Assembly (NCBI RefSeq): GCF_029227915.1
Contig: NC_079883.1
Coordinates: 6,262,001-6,326,000, forward strand
DNA: 64,000 nucleotides
Origin: Hydractinia symbiolongicarpus
Lineage: Eukaryota > Cnidaria > Hydrozoa > Anthoathecata > Hydractiniidae
Direction of reading: 5' to 3'
Position numbers and translations under genes: made by a program. Below the pieces are notes generated by a model. It was not told where the DNA came from, did not search any database, and saw only the letters and a program-made list of their open reading frames with translations. Below, in pieces: positions 1-10,975 of this stretch. How positions within the stretch are numbered: the stretch's first letter is position 1; each line of letters starts with the position of its first letter.

Positions 1-552
1 CAATGCTTGCAAGTCTGACAAAAAATTGAGTTACTACCAACCCCTTTCCTGCAAACTCCACAAGGCCACTTTCCAACTGCAAGGTCACTTGGCTGCAATG
101 CTACTTATCATGACTTTAGACTTTGCTGTGTTTACCTTCAGCCCTTTCTCTTCTAGTCCTTTCTTCCACTTCTCAAACTTTTCAACTAATTCTTCCATCG
201 ATTCTGCTATGGGAACCAAATCATCTGCATACAATAACTCCCATGGACAACCTGTTCTGAACTCCATCGACAGCGCTTCTAAGACTAGAATAAACAACAA
301 AGGACTAAGTACAGAACCCTGATGTACACCAACATTTACACTAAATTCATCACTAAGTGAATCGTTAATCTTGACACGACTTCTAGCATTGCTGTACATA
401 GACTGAACCATCGTAACTAGCCACTCATCCACACCTAATTTTCTCATAGCCCACCAAATAACTTTACGTGGCACTCTATCAAAAGCTTTCTCTAAATCTA
501 CAAAGGCAAAATAGAGATTCTTTCTCTTTCCTAAATACTTTTCCTGAAGCTG
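1..552 (-). mobile_element. LINE (non-LTR retrotransposon) fragment, copy A
   Basis: The minus strand encodes a piece of non-LTR reverse transcriptase, including VPRKVIWW, GSVLSPLLF and the catalytic box LLYADDLV. It is followed by the start of a cysteine-rich C-terminal segment that runs off the window edge. It is nearly identical to copy B at 42.4-43.9 kb. Homology stops at about 552, the 5' end of the element, while copy B continues, so this is a 5'-truncated insertion. Copy A keeps about 57 bp around the palm/C-terminal junction that copy B has lost. It lies antisense in an intron, ending about 30 bp before the splice acceptor of the exon at 583. The exact LINE clade is not assigned. Confidence 0.85.
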
Positions 553-582
553 TCTTATGTTTTGTTCTCATTTTTATCTCAG

Positions 583-3500
583 GGTTCTGTTGCTGATGAA
601 CATGAGGCGTCAGTAATTTCTACACCTCGTGTAACACCTATACCAAGCCCTGTGGTGAGTGAAAAAGTTCATGTCAAAACACCAGAAGAAACGATTACAG
701 ATTTAGAGGAGCAAAGTATCGATGAAACTGTAAAATCTAATCCTTTGGAAGAGAAAGGTTGTCTAATTGTTTTTTTTTATATAAGTTCAAGTGCTCATTT
801 TCTGCATTATTAATGATGATTTAGGAAAAATCAGGAAACTTAGTGTTTTTATGTGTGAAAATGTGATTGAGATCCTCCTCTAGAACGGAGTAAGGGAGAT
901 GTTGTATCTGTGGGTAGTCACGCTTCATGGAAAGTGTGAAAAATTTGTATAGTATAACTCAGAAAAAAAAACAGAATTGTTGCACTAAGTAAATTCTCTA
1001 TATACACACCTTACACACGTAAATTATTAGAACTTTTTGCGTTTCTTGTTAAGACTTTGAAAACAACATCAACCGCAATCGACGCATCAATACTTCAGGG
1101 ATTCACTAGCGATAATTTTGATGTGTTTTTAGATATTTCTTATCCACTGGTTCATACGCCTGCGTCTTCTTTATCTGAATCACACCGACCCCCATCAGTT
1201 CAACAGATAGCCACCCCAACACACACTGAAAAAGACAGCTCTCTTCATGATATTCATGTTAACACGCCCAACCAATCAGAGATCGATCACGTGACATATG
1301 TGGAACAAGACGATTTTATCGCGTAAGTTTTTTTGGTTTGAGAGTTTTGCAGCAAGGATTTAATTGATAATTTTCCAGCGAGTTTTTTTTGACCGTTGTG
1401 CCGAAAAGTTTCTATCATTAGAATTTAAGACGAGTCAATTTCCAGGGTGTGTAGGGCGGACATTACAATCTAAAATTCTAACACCACTGCTATATTTTAG
1501 CAGCGTGCGTTGGGAGTTGAATACTTTGACGTGCAAATACTTTAAGCTGTTGCCAAGGAGCGCTTTAATGGAAGTTGGCATCCAATGCATGATCAAATTT
1601 GTCATAGATTTGAAATTTTAAGAAATAAATGCAAAATAAAAAGATAGAACAAATTTTTTTCTCTCTTTTTTAGTTTTTACATTTCGGGTAGATCACTGCA
1701 TCGTGTAGTATGATTACCAAATAAATTTTTCACAATCCTCAGAAGTCTGTATATATATTTTTCTCTATAAACCTTATAGTACTCATAGATTTCTAAATTA
1801 TTTTTTTTACCTGTCTTAAGAGAAAAAAACACTTTATTTTAATTATTTTAGCACTGTTCCGTCCTTGTCATCAGAAGACGATAAAAGATTCACTCCAAAA
1901 GATTTAGAAGAAACACCTAAACCGCCTCGCGTAGTCATTCCTCCTGAACGTTCTCCATCAACACCCTCCACCACATATACTATGACATCCACAGCTGTTG
2001 GATTGAGTACTTTTGAAGGAATATCGGCAGGCGAACACTTACATCCTAGTCAGGTTATATCTGAAGAGAACGTCAGCGAAGGAGAGTTGGGTGTGTCAGC
2101 ATTTGGAATGAAGTCTGTTGAGGAGATCGAAAACGAATTGTTTCCTTATGATCATGGTGAGAATATAATTAACCCTATATGGTATTGGGAAGGAAAGGGG
2201 GAGGGGGCATAAAGTGCCTGCGGCAATTTTAAATTTTATTATCTTTTGGAATAATTGCGCAGAACAATTACAAATTACTTGTGGCTAACAACATTTTTAT
2301 GAATGGCTTCTGCCATGTTATGTTATGATGACTCTACCTGTTGATGACTACTTATTAGACATTGCTCAAAACCACCATAGTACGCCCTCTAAAGTAATAT
2401 TGCTAGTATTTATTCTCTTACGAGAAATACCACAAGATATATTACAAACTATTTATATTCCTGACAGAAAATGAAAATAAAAAATATTACTAAAACGCTT
2501 TCCCAAACGCAATTTAAATGGTATTTTCTGTGATTGTAAAATTGCTGATGACGAACTTCACGCAAAAATGCAGACGTTAGCCAAACAGTGATGCTTTTTC
2601 ACTCTTTTTGTCGGTACTGCAATTGTGTCAAGTTTTATGTCAATTACTCTGTCAAAAGTCTTGAAGTGCGGGCACCTTTACCCGCATCCACTCCCGTACC
2701 TGCCAGGGCCAAGCAGAGGGTTAAGACAAAGTCTACTTCTTATGACCGCGCTTCAATTTCTGTTTTTGATTTCTTACATAATTGTTTAAGTGCTATGAGC
2801 TCATGACTAACGTTTTCAACATTTGATAATTGCTTAGAAAAATTCAAATATTTGAAATCATATTTTTTTTACATATTTCTCATTTATTCAGACACACAGG
2901 GCACCCAAATCAAACTAATGATGAAAGAATTACTTCAAACGAAGAAACCAGGTCCTGTAGTGAGCAAATCATCCGTTGAGTCAACGCATGTGCAAAATGA
3001 ACGTTCTGAAGGGGAAGTAGTGGAAACCGGGTATATAAGATCTGCTGGAGAGGTTACCCACAATTCTGTGCGCCATGAAATCATAGATGTAAACACAGAC
3101 GAGGTACAGGTATTTTTGTAAGAACCTAGATTATAAGAACGTTCAGGCTGAGATTTTGCCAAAAATTAAGAACACATAAAGGGGCTGTTTATATGAGAGG
3201 TGGGGCGGGACGTTTGCCGGGATGATTTTGTCCCGCCTTTAGGGCTGTTTATATGAAAGGCGGAACGGGACGATTGCCGGGACGGGACATTTGCCGGGAT
3301 CCCAATCTCATTAATAATTATACTAAAAATCACTTTGTGTTTATATGGAGAATTTTTGTCCCGGGAGAATTTCGTCCCGTCCCGGCTAAGTGTGTGTTTA
3401 TATGGAAAAAACGTCCCGCCTGAGGATCCCGCTTATTGTCCTGGGACAAAAATTTTCCATATAAACACAGTGATTTTTAGTATAATTATTAAGGAGGGCG

Positions 3501-6500
3501 GGTTCCTGGCAAATGTCCAGTCCCGCCTCTCATTTAAACATCCCCCAAGACCATACTCAGCATGAATTCCGTTCCACGGATTAAAAGAATGTGATTGAGA
3601 GTCTAGATTTGCTAGTAAACAATTATTTCCAAAGATGCTTGCTTTCTTTTTGCTAGTATAATTGTATGTTTTTGCATTAGGATCACTTAAAAATCATCCT
3701 TTTCTTTCAACCCTGAAAATATTCATCCTCATTTGTAAATCTGATCATATATTTCCCTATTTTCAGTAGAGCACAAGGACATAACATCACATGATTGTGT
3801 AGTTTTTTTTAAATCGACAGACGACATAAATTGAAAGAAATATTACAATAGTCTAGTACTTAATTATGTAGTGTTTCTCATTACTGTCTTGATACAGTAT
3901 GTATAACTGACATGCTCTCATCCACATGTACTTTATTTTCCCACCTACAAAGACGCTTTCTTCCATAATTAGTCTCTGCGATGTAGTGCTAAACATTTTA
4001 ATTTTTTCGTTGCCGCAGAAAAAGTATGGAGAATTGTAACTTTTCATAAAATTTTGTCCAGATTCTTTCATCGTTGTCACCATTTGCAGACTTCCTAGGT
4101 TCCAAAACTCTATCGAGTCTCCTTCTTTTGTCTTAGTGGGTATGAACATGTAGTTATCATTCGCTATGATGTTGGTGGCTTGATCTTTCGCATCGAACGA
4201 ATGCAACTTCGTAAAATTATTTACATTCCAAATCTCTATATTTTTAATTCCGTTTAAGCAGAATAAGAATTTTCTTCTTGAGCATGTCACCTTCACGACT
4301 GCTTGTTGTAATTGTAACGTGTGCACGCATTCAAAGTCATTCTCCAAACTCCATACTTTCACAGTTGTATCAGCGGAACCACTAAACAAATACTCTTCCG
4401 AAAGGCAAACACTACGTACAGAGCCCTTGTGTTCCGCCAGTGTTTTTACTGGTTGTAATGTCTCGATGTCCCAAATTAAAATGGTTTTGTCATAGGAAGC
4501 AGAGAATAGATGTTTTGTGTTAGTGCAAATAGAAAGAACGATTTTCTCGTGTCCTAGAAGATGCGTGACGTTACCTGTGCTGATATGGATAGCTATAATG
4601 TCGTTTACAATGTTAGAACCAGAGAGTTGACCCAACGCTGCAAAAATGTAATGTGTTGTCATGGAAACAGAAATGTACCCAGATAAATGTTTTTCCACCT
4701 CTGTTACGACAACAGGTTTCCTTTTTAAAATCATGTCTGTTACTGGATTGATATGATAACTATTAAAGCGAATAACAGGCGGAGGAGTCATCTCTGTTCT
4801 TAGCTGTTCTGTAAAATAGTCATATACGCATTTGTTTATTTCTGCCACGTCTTGCAAGATGTCCTCCCGTTTTGATTTACCACTATAGGATAAAAACTTG
4901 TTGGTTAAACTTATCTGCGGGGTAAATATTAATTCGCACGCTCTGATGACTTCAGGCAGCGTGTTCATTCTTTCCAAATATTTACTGCATAAACTTTTTG
5001 AAGTGTCCAAATTTGTGTTGAACTCGTGCATTGTGGATGTAACTAAGATCTTTGTTGCGAGGACTTTGTCGTGAGGTTCGGGAACTACGCCAAACGCCAT
5101 CTGGGCGGCATCTCGTGCTTTTTTGAATTCTTCTTTGGCTGTGGCTTGGTCTTTTTTTAATACCTCAAAACCTAAAAGTATGAGAAAAAAGAGGAAAACA
5201 TTACAACAACAAAATATTCGATATCCTCGAAAAAAGAACCTCTTCTCCAGTTCTCTTCTCAAAAGTCAACAGTTGCAAAATATAATCGTTATGTAATGAC
5301 GTGTACTCTTTACAAAGAGGTCTGGTAATGAAAGTTGAAATATACCTGTTTCTAAAAATGCTATTGCTGCGACTAACTCTTTCCTTCTTAACGCATTTAA
5401 ATGTTCATGTATTTTGGTAAACTCTGATAAAAGCATCTGTCGTATTTTTTCTTCGGAAACATCACCTTGTTCTAACATGTTGGCTGTCATTGGTGCAAAT
5501 AACTGCCATGCTAGTTTCAATGTAACACGAGCTACGATCATTTCGGCCATCTTGTTGGCACGTTTAACTGTTTTGCTCACTCATCAACTACTTGTCTACC
5601 ATATTAACTAATGTTTGTTATTGCTTTATGTATAAGTACTCAATTGAGAATAAAGTTATTTAATTTATAACACTCCTGCGCAGAGGCTATATTTAATTTA
5701 TAAATGGACATTAAATTTTACAATGTTGCTTTCTCCTAAACCCTTTTAATTTTGTTCATTCAGTGCTAATAAATTATTCCTCTTTGTGTTTTTTATGCCT
5801 TTTTCGTCACTGTACGTGTCTTAAGAAGTTAACAAAGTTAAATACTGTGTTTTGTCAACTTAACAAACTGTGCTGTGATGTTTCGATGAAAATAATATCG
5901 TAGTATTAGTGCTTTGATGTCCTGTTCCATATCGGGAAGCTTAGTTGGGAAGAAAAGTGTAATACTCATTAAAAAATCAACAATAAAAAATAGTCACAGG
6001 AACCCTGTGATCCTAAATTTTTGTAATTCTTTTGTTCTTACTATACCCATCAATACTCAAATTATGAAATTGTCGTAGTTTTGGGCTAAGTGTGGCACTT
6101 TACACGATACAAATCGAGTTTTTCAGGTTAACATGCATTAGTCAAATATGTTTAGTGGTTTTCTAATTAGAGTGGATGCGAAAATGAGCTGTTGATTATC
6201 CACTTCAGCTGCGTACAGAAACATCAATTAAGGATGTCAAAGAGGTTATTAACATTTTCAGCATTGGGATGGAGGGAGGCGTACTCATACGGAGAACACA
6301 TAAAACGGTTGCCCATTTTAGACTCATGTAGTTTCAAGCATCGCCTGTCCCACCCATGAAACCTGTTTACCAGAAAAACTCAACCTTTGCATTTCCAAAT
6401 TTTAGGACACACTGGAAGAAATCAGCATTAATGAAAACCTCCCGTATCAACGAAACAAAAATCACATGCCTGATCGACCACGTGATCAAAAAAACCCAAC

Positions 6501-7870
6501 TAAAGAATTGTTTGCAGACAAAAGCGAGGGTGAGATCATCACCAGTCAGAGTGAATACCATGGAAGGCGAAACGAAAATCATAGAAGCTGTAAGAACATT
6601 TTTAACATTTTGCTGTTGTCTTGACGGATAAAATACAGAACGTGGATTTATTTCTCTTGGGTGTTACAAATCTCTGATTTCCTTTTTGCTTTATTAGGAT
6701 AAGGTAGTGACAAACCTGTTATAGAGATTCAGTCGAATAACCATCATATTTTGGAGACTGTACCTAACACGATATGATAGGGAGGATTGTTTGAATGAAG
6801 CGTTTGTCTGCATTTTCCACTATTGCCAAAAAGCTTTTTGTCAGAATGTGCTCGTTTCAACCAGAGTGGTCACACCTCCTTAAACCTCCTGAATACCCTA
6901 AAATTTAGACCAAAAATATTTACTCCTTCTATAATCTCTTCTAAAATTGTTTATGGTGGAGATCTATTTTTTTATATGGTAACTTTTTGTTATTACGTAT
7001 TACGTGACAAAAAAATGAGCGCATGTTTATCTTGCAACAGGATTGATGAATTGTAGTTACATAGTCACTTGAAATGAATAGCCTCTCTTGAATTCAAAAA
7101 GAAAAGGATTACGAATTGCTTTTTATTTCCTGCTAAGATTTTAGCAAAATCGCCATTTTAACCCTGAAGCCTCCTAAATTCTCATTAACTGTCCTAAAAT
7201 TATAAAGCCTGTCAAATTCATAATTTTCTTGATGTTTGATTTGCTGCTAGTAACACCAGCAATTTTATTTATTGGCACAAACGTGGGTTTCAGCAAACTA
7301 CGCGTTCGAAGGTTGATTTTGTCAAAAAATTTCTTCTGACAACTTTCGTTTGTTTGAACTTCTTATAAAAGCTTTTTTGATAATCATTTTATCATCAAGG
7401 ATATTAACATCACAGTGCAATTTTGAAATCTTTTTTTTATATCTATTTTAGCATCATTTGGAACAAATTCGAGAGATGTGTTATCCATCGGAGAGCTTGC
7501 TGTTCAAAAACGAATTCCTGGCCACCCATCTCCTTTAGTTGAAGCGATGAGTGAAATGGAAGTAGCTCTTAGTCAGTCTGAACACGAAAGTGATCAAGCC
7601 CCTAACAATATTATTCCTCACTTAATCACCGTGCGCTCACGCCCTAACGCAGAGGAAAAGGACGTTATTGAAGATTTCTTGAGTGAGGATGAACATTCCA
7701 GTGTAGAACCACAACGAAATGACGAGTTCGGCCTAGAAAGAGATGAAGACAAAGTGAAAATGATTTTAAGGCTACCTGGAATTGAGGATGAAGACAATGT
7801 TGAAGATGAGGAGGAGGAGCAGGACCTTAGTCATTATGATTTGTCAACTTTATCTGGTGGAGAGATTTGA
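583..7870 (+). CDS. 3' part of a multi-exon gene for an acidic, disordered protein with SEGE motifs
   Basis: Exons 583-757, about 1031-1322, 1852-2156, 2892-3109 (or 3103), 6406-6589 and 7452-7870 join with matching phases: 2 at 1322/1852, 1 at 2156/2892, 0 at 3109/6406, 1 at 6589/7452. The 6406 exon lies in a frame with no long ORF and was recovered by phase. The second junction is unsure: a strong GTGAGT donor at 655 with an acceptor at 1054 (phase 0) also works. The protein is rich in Ser, Thr, Pro and Glu, with TP motifs (VTPIPSPV, HVKTPEE) and recurring SEGE/SxGE motifs (VSEGEL, RSEGEVV, KSEGEII, LSIGELA). It ends in a Glu/Asp tail and SGGEI. No folded domain is visible. TP-rich and SEGE-rich C-termini recall TALPID3 (KIAA0586), but this is a weak guess. 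The 5' end lies outside the window. Confidence 0.7.
3181..3545. mobile_element. Foldback MITE with long inverted repeats
   Basis: The left end, GGGGCTGTTTATATGAGAGG, matches the reverse complement of the right end, CCTCTCATTTAAACATCCCC. A second inverted pair lies inside, around TTTATATGGA and CCATATAAA with flanking AATTATACTAAAAATCAC. The GC-rich GTCCCGCC blocks inside are repeated in both directions. There is no coding capacity, so this is a non-autonomous foldback element. It lies in the intron that also holds the WD40 gene. I could not define a target-site duplication. Confidence 0.7.
3853..5550 (-). CDS. Helical-domain plus WD40-repeat protein (TRAF7/MHCK-like propeller)
   Basis: There are two coding exons, complement(5346..5550) and complement(3853..5171). 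They join in phase 1 with GT-AG borders, giving 507 aa. The first in-frame ATG is at 5550 in good context (AAGATGG); upstream the frame runs through a non-ATG GTG into a stop. Residues 1 to about 200 are helical (RKELVAAIAFLETG, ATAKEEFKKARDAAQ). The rest is a WD40 propeller: clear blades are HLFSASYDKTILIWD and YLFSGSADTTVKVWS, and later blades are weaker. I remember this helical-plus-WD40 arrangement mainly from cnidarian proteins annotated TRAF7-like or myosin heavy chain kinase-like. No RING, kinase or F-box is present. The function is unknown, probably scaffolding. The gene is nested antisense inside an intron of the 583-7870 gene. Confidence 0.85.
5581..6405. other. Intronic/upstream stretch without recognisable genes
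   Basis: This AT-rich sequence lies between the start of the nested WD40 gene and the next exon of the host gene (6406). It must hold the WD40 promoter. I see no repeat or further coding signal in it. Confidence 0.5.
6590..7451. other. Last intron of the SEGE-motif gene
   Basis: The AT-rich intron runs from donor GTAAGA at 6590 to the acceptor TTTTAG ending at 7451. The short ORFs in it have no coding character that I can support. Confidence 0.55.
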
Positions 7871-8166
7871 CAACTAAAAGTGAAATTATACAACTTTTGA
7901 AGGTCGTTGTTATTGTTCTTTTTTTCAAAATTAGGAAATGAAATAATTGTTTAGTGGTTCATTCTTTGAGAAAACGGAAAGTTGTGAGAAAAAGGTAAGG
8001 AAAACGCAGGATTAGCTACTACAGATGATAGTAATAAAAAAATAGCTGTAAAAGATCAAGTATTCGTACAAAGTGACGCTACATTTTGGTCATATACTCT
8101 ACTACTTGTTCGTTCTATGGGAAAAAGTCAGGGAAAATAATACAATTTCCACAGAAAAACTGACGC

Positions 8167-8305
8167 GTATGCATATATACACATACGGATGCATATATAC
8201 ACATGCGTATGCATATATACACATACGTATGCATATATACACATACGTATGCATATATACACATGCGTATGCATATATACACATACGTATGCATATATAC
8301 ACATG
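8167..8305. repeat. 20-bp tandem repeat, alternating purine/pyrimidine
   Basis: About seven copies of ACATACGTATGCATATATAC sit in register. From 8189 to 8305 the sequence alternates purine and pyrimidine without a break. Open frames on both strands here come only from the repeat. Confidence 0.95.
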
Positions 8306-8978
8306 ATGCATATGTCTTGTTTCGGTATGCCTTGTATACAATCTATGACAGAACTCTTACAACCTCGTAGAAATGCCTGTCTAACAGTGCGCGTGGTTCC
8401 TGCAATTCATGAAATATTCGAAACAGAGCACTATTGACGAGCTAACATATAAACAATGTAAAAAAAGGAACGCTAAGTTGTGAAATACTCAATACCACTT
8501 ATGACGTATGGCGGTTAGTGTTGGCCTCTGAACTGTATGTAAAGCTGTAACAGAATACATTTGGCTCCTCATGGAATAGCTCCTCTTGGAAAGCACTCCT
8601 AAAAGCCATGTTACGATATTTTTTTCCAGCTAGCATATTCTTAAAAAGCTCAAATCAATGCTTCTCAAAACATGCAAAAATCCTTTATCTACATTTTATT
8701 GTATTTTGTCTACGTCAGCAATTAACCACGTTACTAAAGGTGAAAAATAAGGTTGTTGTCTGTCAATTTGAACGAACGAGTTAATGTGGACAGGGAAGGT
8801 TTATGAGTACCGTGAGATATAAAAGCTTTATCTCCAGAATCTCAGGTTCCTGACTATATCTTTTTACAGACATGCGAGGCTGTATTCTTGTAGCATTTTA
8901 AGACTTAAACATTTTCTAGAGCTGCTAATAATTATATTTCAAATGGTACTTGGTCCTATTTTTTGTCAATAACTACAG

Positions 8979-9945
8979 GTAAGGTAAAAAAAGACACAAA
9001 GTCGTTTTGAATCATTTAAACCTTACGGCTGTTTCCATGGTCATCATCAGTAAATACAACATATATTAAAATACGAGTTTATATACAGCAAGTTGTAAAC
9101 AAATTTATCAAACAAGGTAATTATTATTTCCAGAGGAATAATTACGGTATTCAAAAAGATATATTGGAGATGAAAAGAGTTATGAGAAAAGTTCTTGCTA
9201 AATATAGGTTTCTCCCTATAGATCATTAAGCTCTCCTTAATCTCTAAAATAAATTATGGAGCCGATGTGATGACACTAACATCGTCAAAGGAAGCTAAAC
9301 CGCATAGTAAAAAGTGTTTCTTTGCGGCAGATAGTTGAGCACTTTTAACAGCCTTACCGGTCACAGGGGAAATTTCCAGATGTTTAGAGACCCTTACTTT
9401 CAAATGTCGGTTAGTTTCGCTAAAATAAATAACGTTGCAGCTACTATACTTAAATTGATAAACCACATTTGGAAGCAAAGCCTTCATCCTTAAATTTTAA
9501 AAATATTGACAAACGAACCGGGGAGCGAGACGCCACTTTGAGACTGCAAACTGTAAGAGTTTTATTAACAAATTTGACCAGTCTCGTGCGTAATTGTAAA
9601 GAAAAAGTTCCCAAAGTTTTTCTCTGCGGTTTAACGATTTTTAGTATCATAACATCGGCTCGTAGTAATTTTCTTTTAGAAATTAGAGAGAGCTTGATGA
9701 TCTATTGATAGAAACCTGTGCTCAGCAAGAACATATTTTCATCTCAATTATATCTTTTTGATAAATACTGTAATTATTCATCTAAATATATTCATTACCA
9801 TATTCGGTAAGTTTGTTTACAACTTGCTGTATATAAACTCGTACTTTAATATACTTTGTATTTACTGATGATGACCATGGAAACAGCCGAAAGCTCGAAT
9901 ATAAAAAATGATTCAAAGCGACTTTGTCTCTTCTTATACTTTACA
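8979..9945 (-). mobile_element. Penelope-like element remnant flanked by inverted terminal repeats
   Basis: Two inverted repeats of about 270 bp (8979-9247 and 9668-9945, roughly 85% alike by eye) flank a core of about 420 bp. On the minus strand the core encodes the linker and GIY-YIG region typical of Penelope-like elements: RLSIFLKFKDEG, then VVYQFKYSSCN, IYFSETNRHLKVRVSKHL and SFDDVSVI. The reading frame breaks near 9450-9487, and the YxG motif reads YFS, so the nuclease is dead. The reverse transcriptase part is deleted. Inverted terminal repeats fit the pLTR architecture known for this class. Confidence 0.8.
9254..9650 (-). pseudogene. Broken GIY-YIG endonuclease domain of the Penelope-like element
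   Basis: Two overlapping minus-strand frames (9450-9650 and 9254-9487) together cover the end of the RT-nuclease linker and the GIY-YIG domain. A frameshift separates them. The usual motif is CNATYxGxTxRHLKVRxxEH; here the Gly is Ser and one Cys of the usual CxxC is Tyr (FKYSSCN). This is a non-functional relic. Confidence 0.75.
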
Positions 9946-10649
9946 AGGTAAAGTAGGGCGGCAAAAAGGGCGGGATGATAGAGGTGTTGAATGCACTTCG
10001 AGAAAATGTTGGCGTTTTAAATTGTTACCATTTAACGTGTTTTATAGTCCTCAGTAAAAACAAAATGAGCTTTTAAAAACGTCATCTTGAGAGAACTAAA
10101 AGTAATAGTAGGAAAGGGATCCTAAGGTTTTAAAGGGGAGTAGAATAACCCAAAAATTAATGCAAATGCATCCCCTTGTATTAAGCATTTTCCGCCATCT
10201 TTAGTGAAAGCATTGTTGTTGTTTTTGCTAGTACTAGTACTGTTTCCCAAAACGCTGCTATTTGCAAAAGTATGTTTAGTTAGCTACCATTCCCTTGTTG
10301 CCTGATGTCGGAGCTGCTATCGCTTACCTGATCTATTTAAAAAAACGCCATTGTGAACGAGGCTGTTTATAAAAAAATAAATGGTTCAAAAGTACTTACT
10401 TAACGTGTAATTGTTTGCGCGGTAAAATTATTTGATGTAAAAGGCATATTTTATCATATCTCCATCTTATTTGGTTCCAATACCTTTGTTTTTGTTTTAT
10501 CAGGTAGGATAAGCAACCTCAACCCCCGGGCTCTTTGTCTCTTTTTTATAAGCCCTGTGATCGAGGTTGGTAAGATGAGGTGTGTTTTTGTGAAGTGGAA
10601 GAAATATACTTATAACATTAGTTTTGTAGTTGTCTTGGAATTTATTTTT

Positions 10650-10975
10650 TATTCTAGCAAACATAGCCCCCGTTTTTTGTTTTTGTTTACATTGGTCGGT
10701 TTCAGCTTATCCAATTCACCTCTAAACTTATCTACACGTGTAACAAAAAACAGATTTAATTCTTTTTGATACCTTAATGAACTTATAACATTGTCATTTT
10801 GGCGAGATTCTTGATAACAAAGGCATACTTTTTTCATTGAAGTGTCAACCTTGTATTTATTTCTTATCAGATTTTAGTTAATTTTATTAAAAATTGCTTT
10901 TTCACCATCAGACATGTCTGATTTCATTAAAAACAGATTTTCATCTTTAATGATTCTTTTATTGGTTAGCTTCAA
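10650..10975 (-). pseudogene. Decayed repeat-derived ORF
   Basis: The minus strand reads STPLKLTNKRIIKDEN, then MSDGEKAIFNKIN, then after a small frameshift LIRNKYKVDTSMKKVCLCY and on to LFFVTRVDKFRGELDKLK. Protein-like sequence carrying an indel suggests a former ORF. It resembles proteins I remember as repetitive in cnidarian genomes, but I cannot name the family. Confidence 0.35.

Noticed and set aside
5551-5580. Upstream GTG start for the WD40 protein
   Set aside because: Nuclear genes here use ATG; the first in-frame ATG at 5550 has a good context, and a stop lies just upstream of the GTG.
8073-8437. Several overlapping frames of HIYT/IYAYAC repeats on both strands
   Set aside because: The 20-bp tandem repeat is open in several frames; none is a gene.
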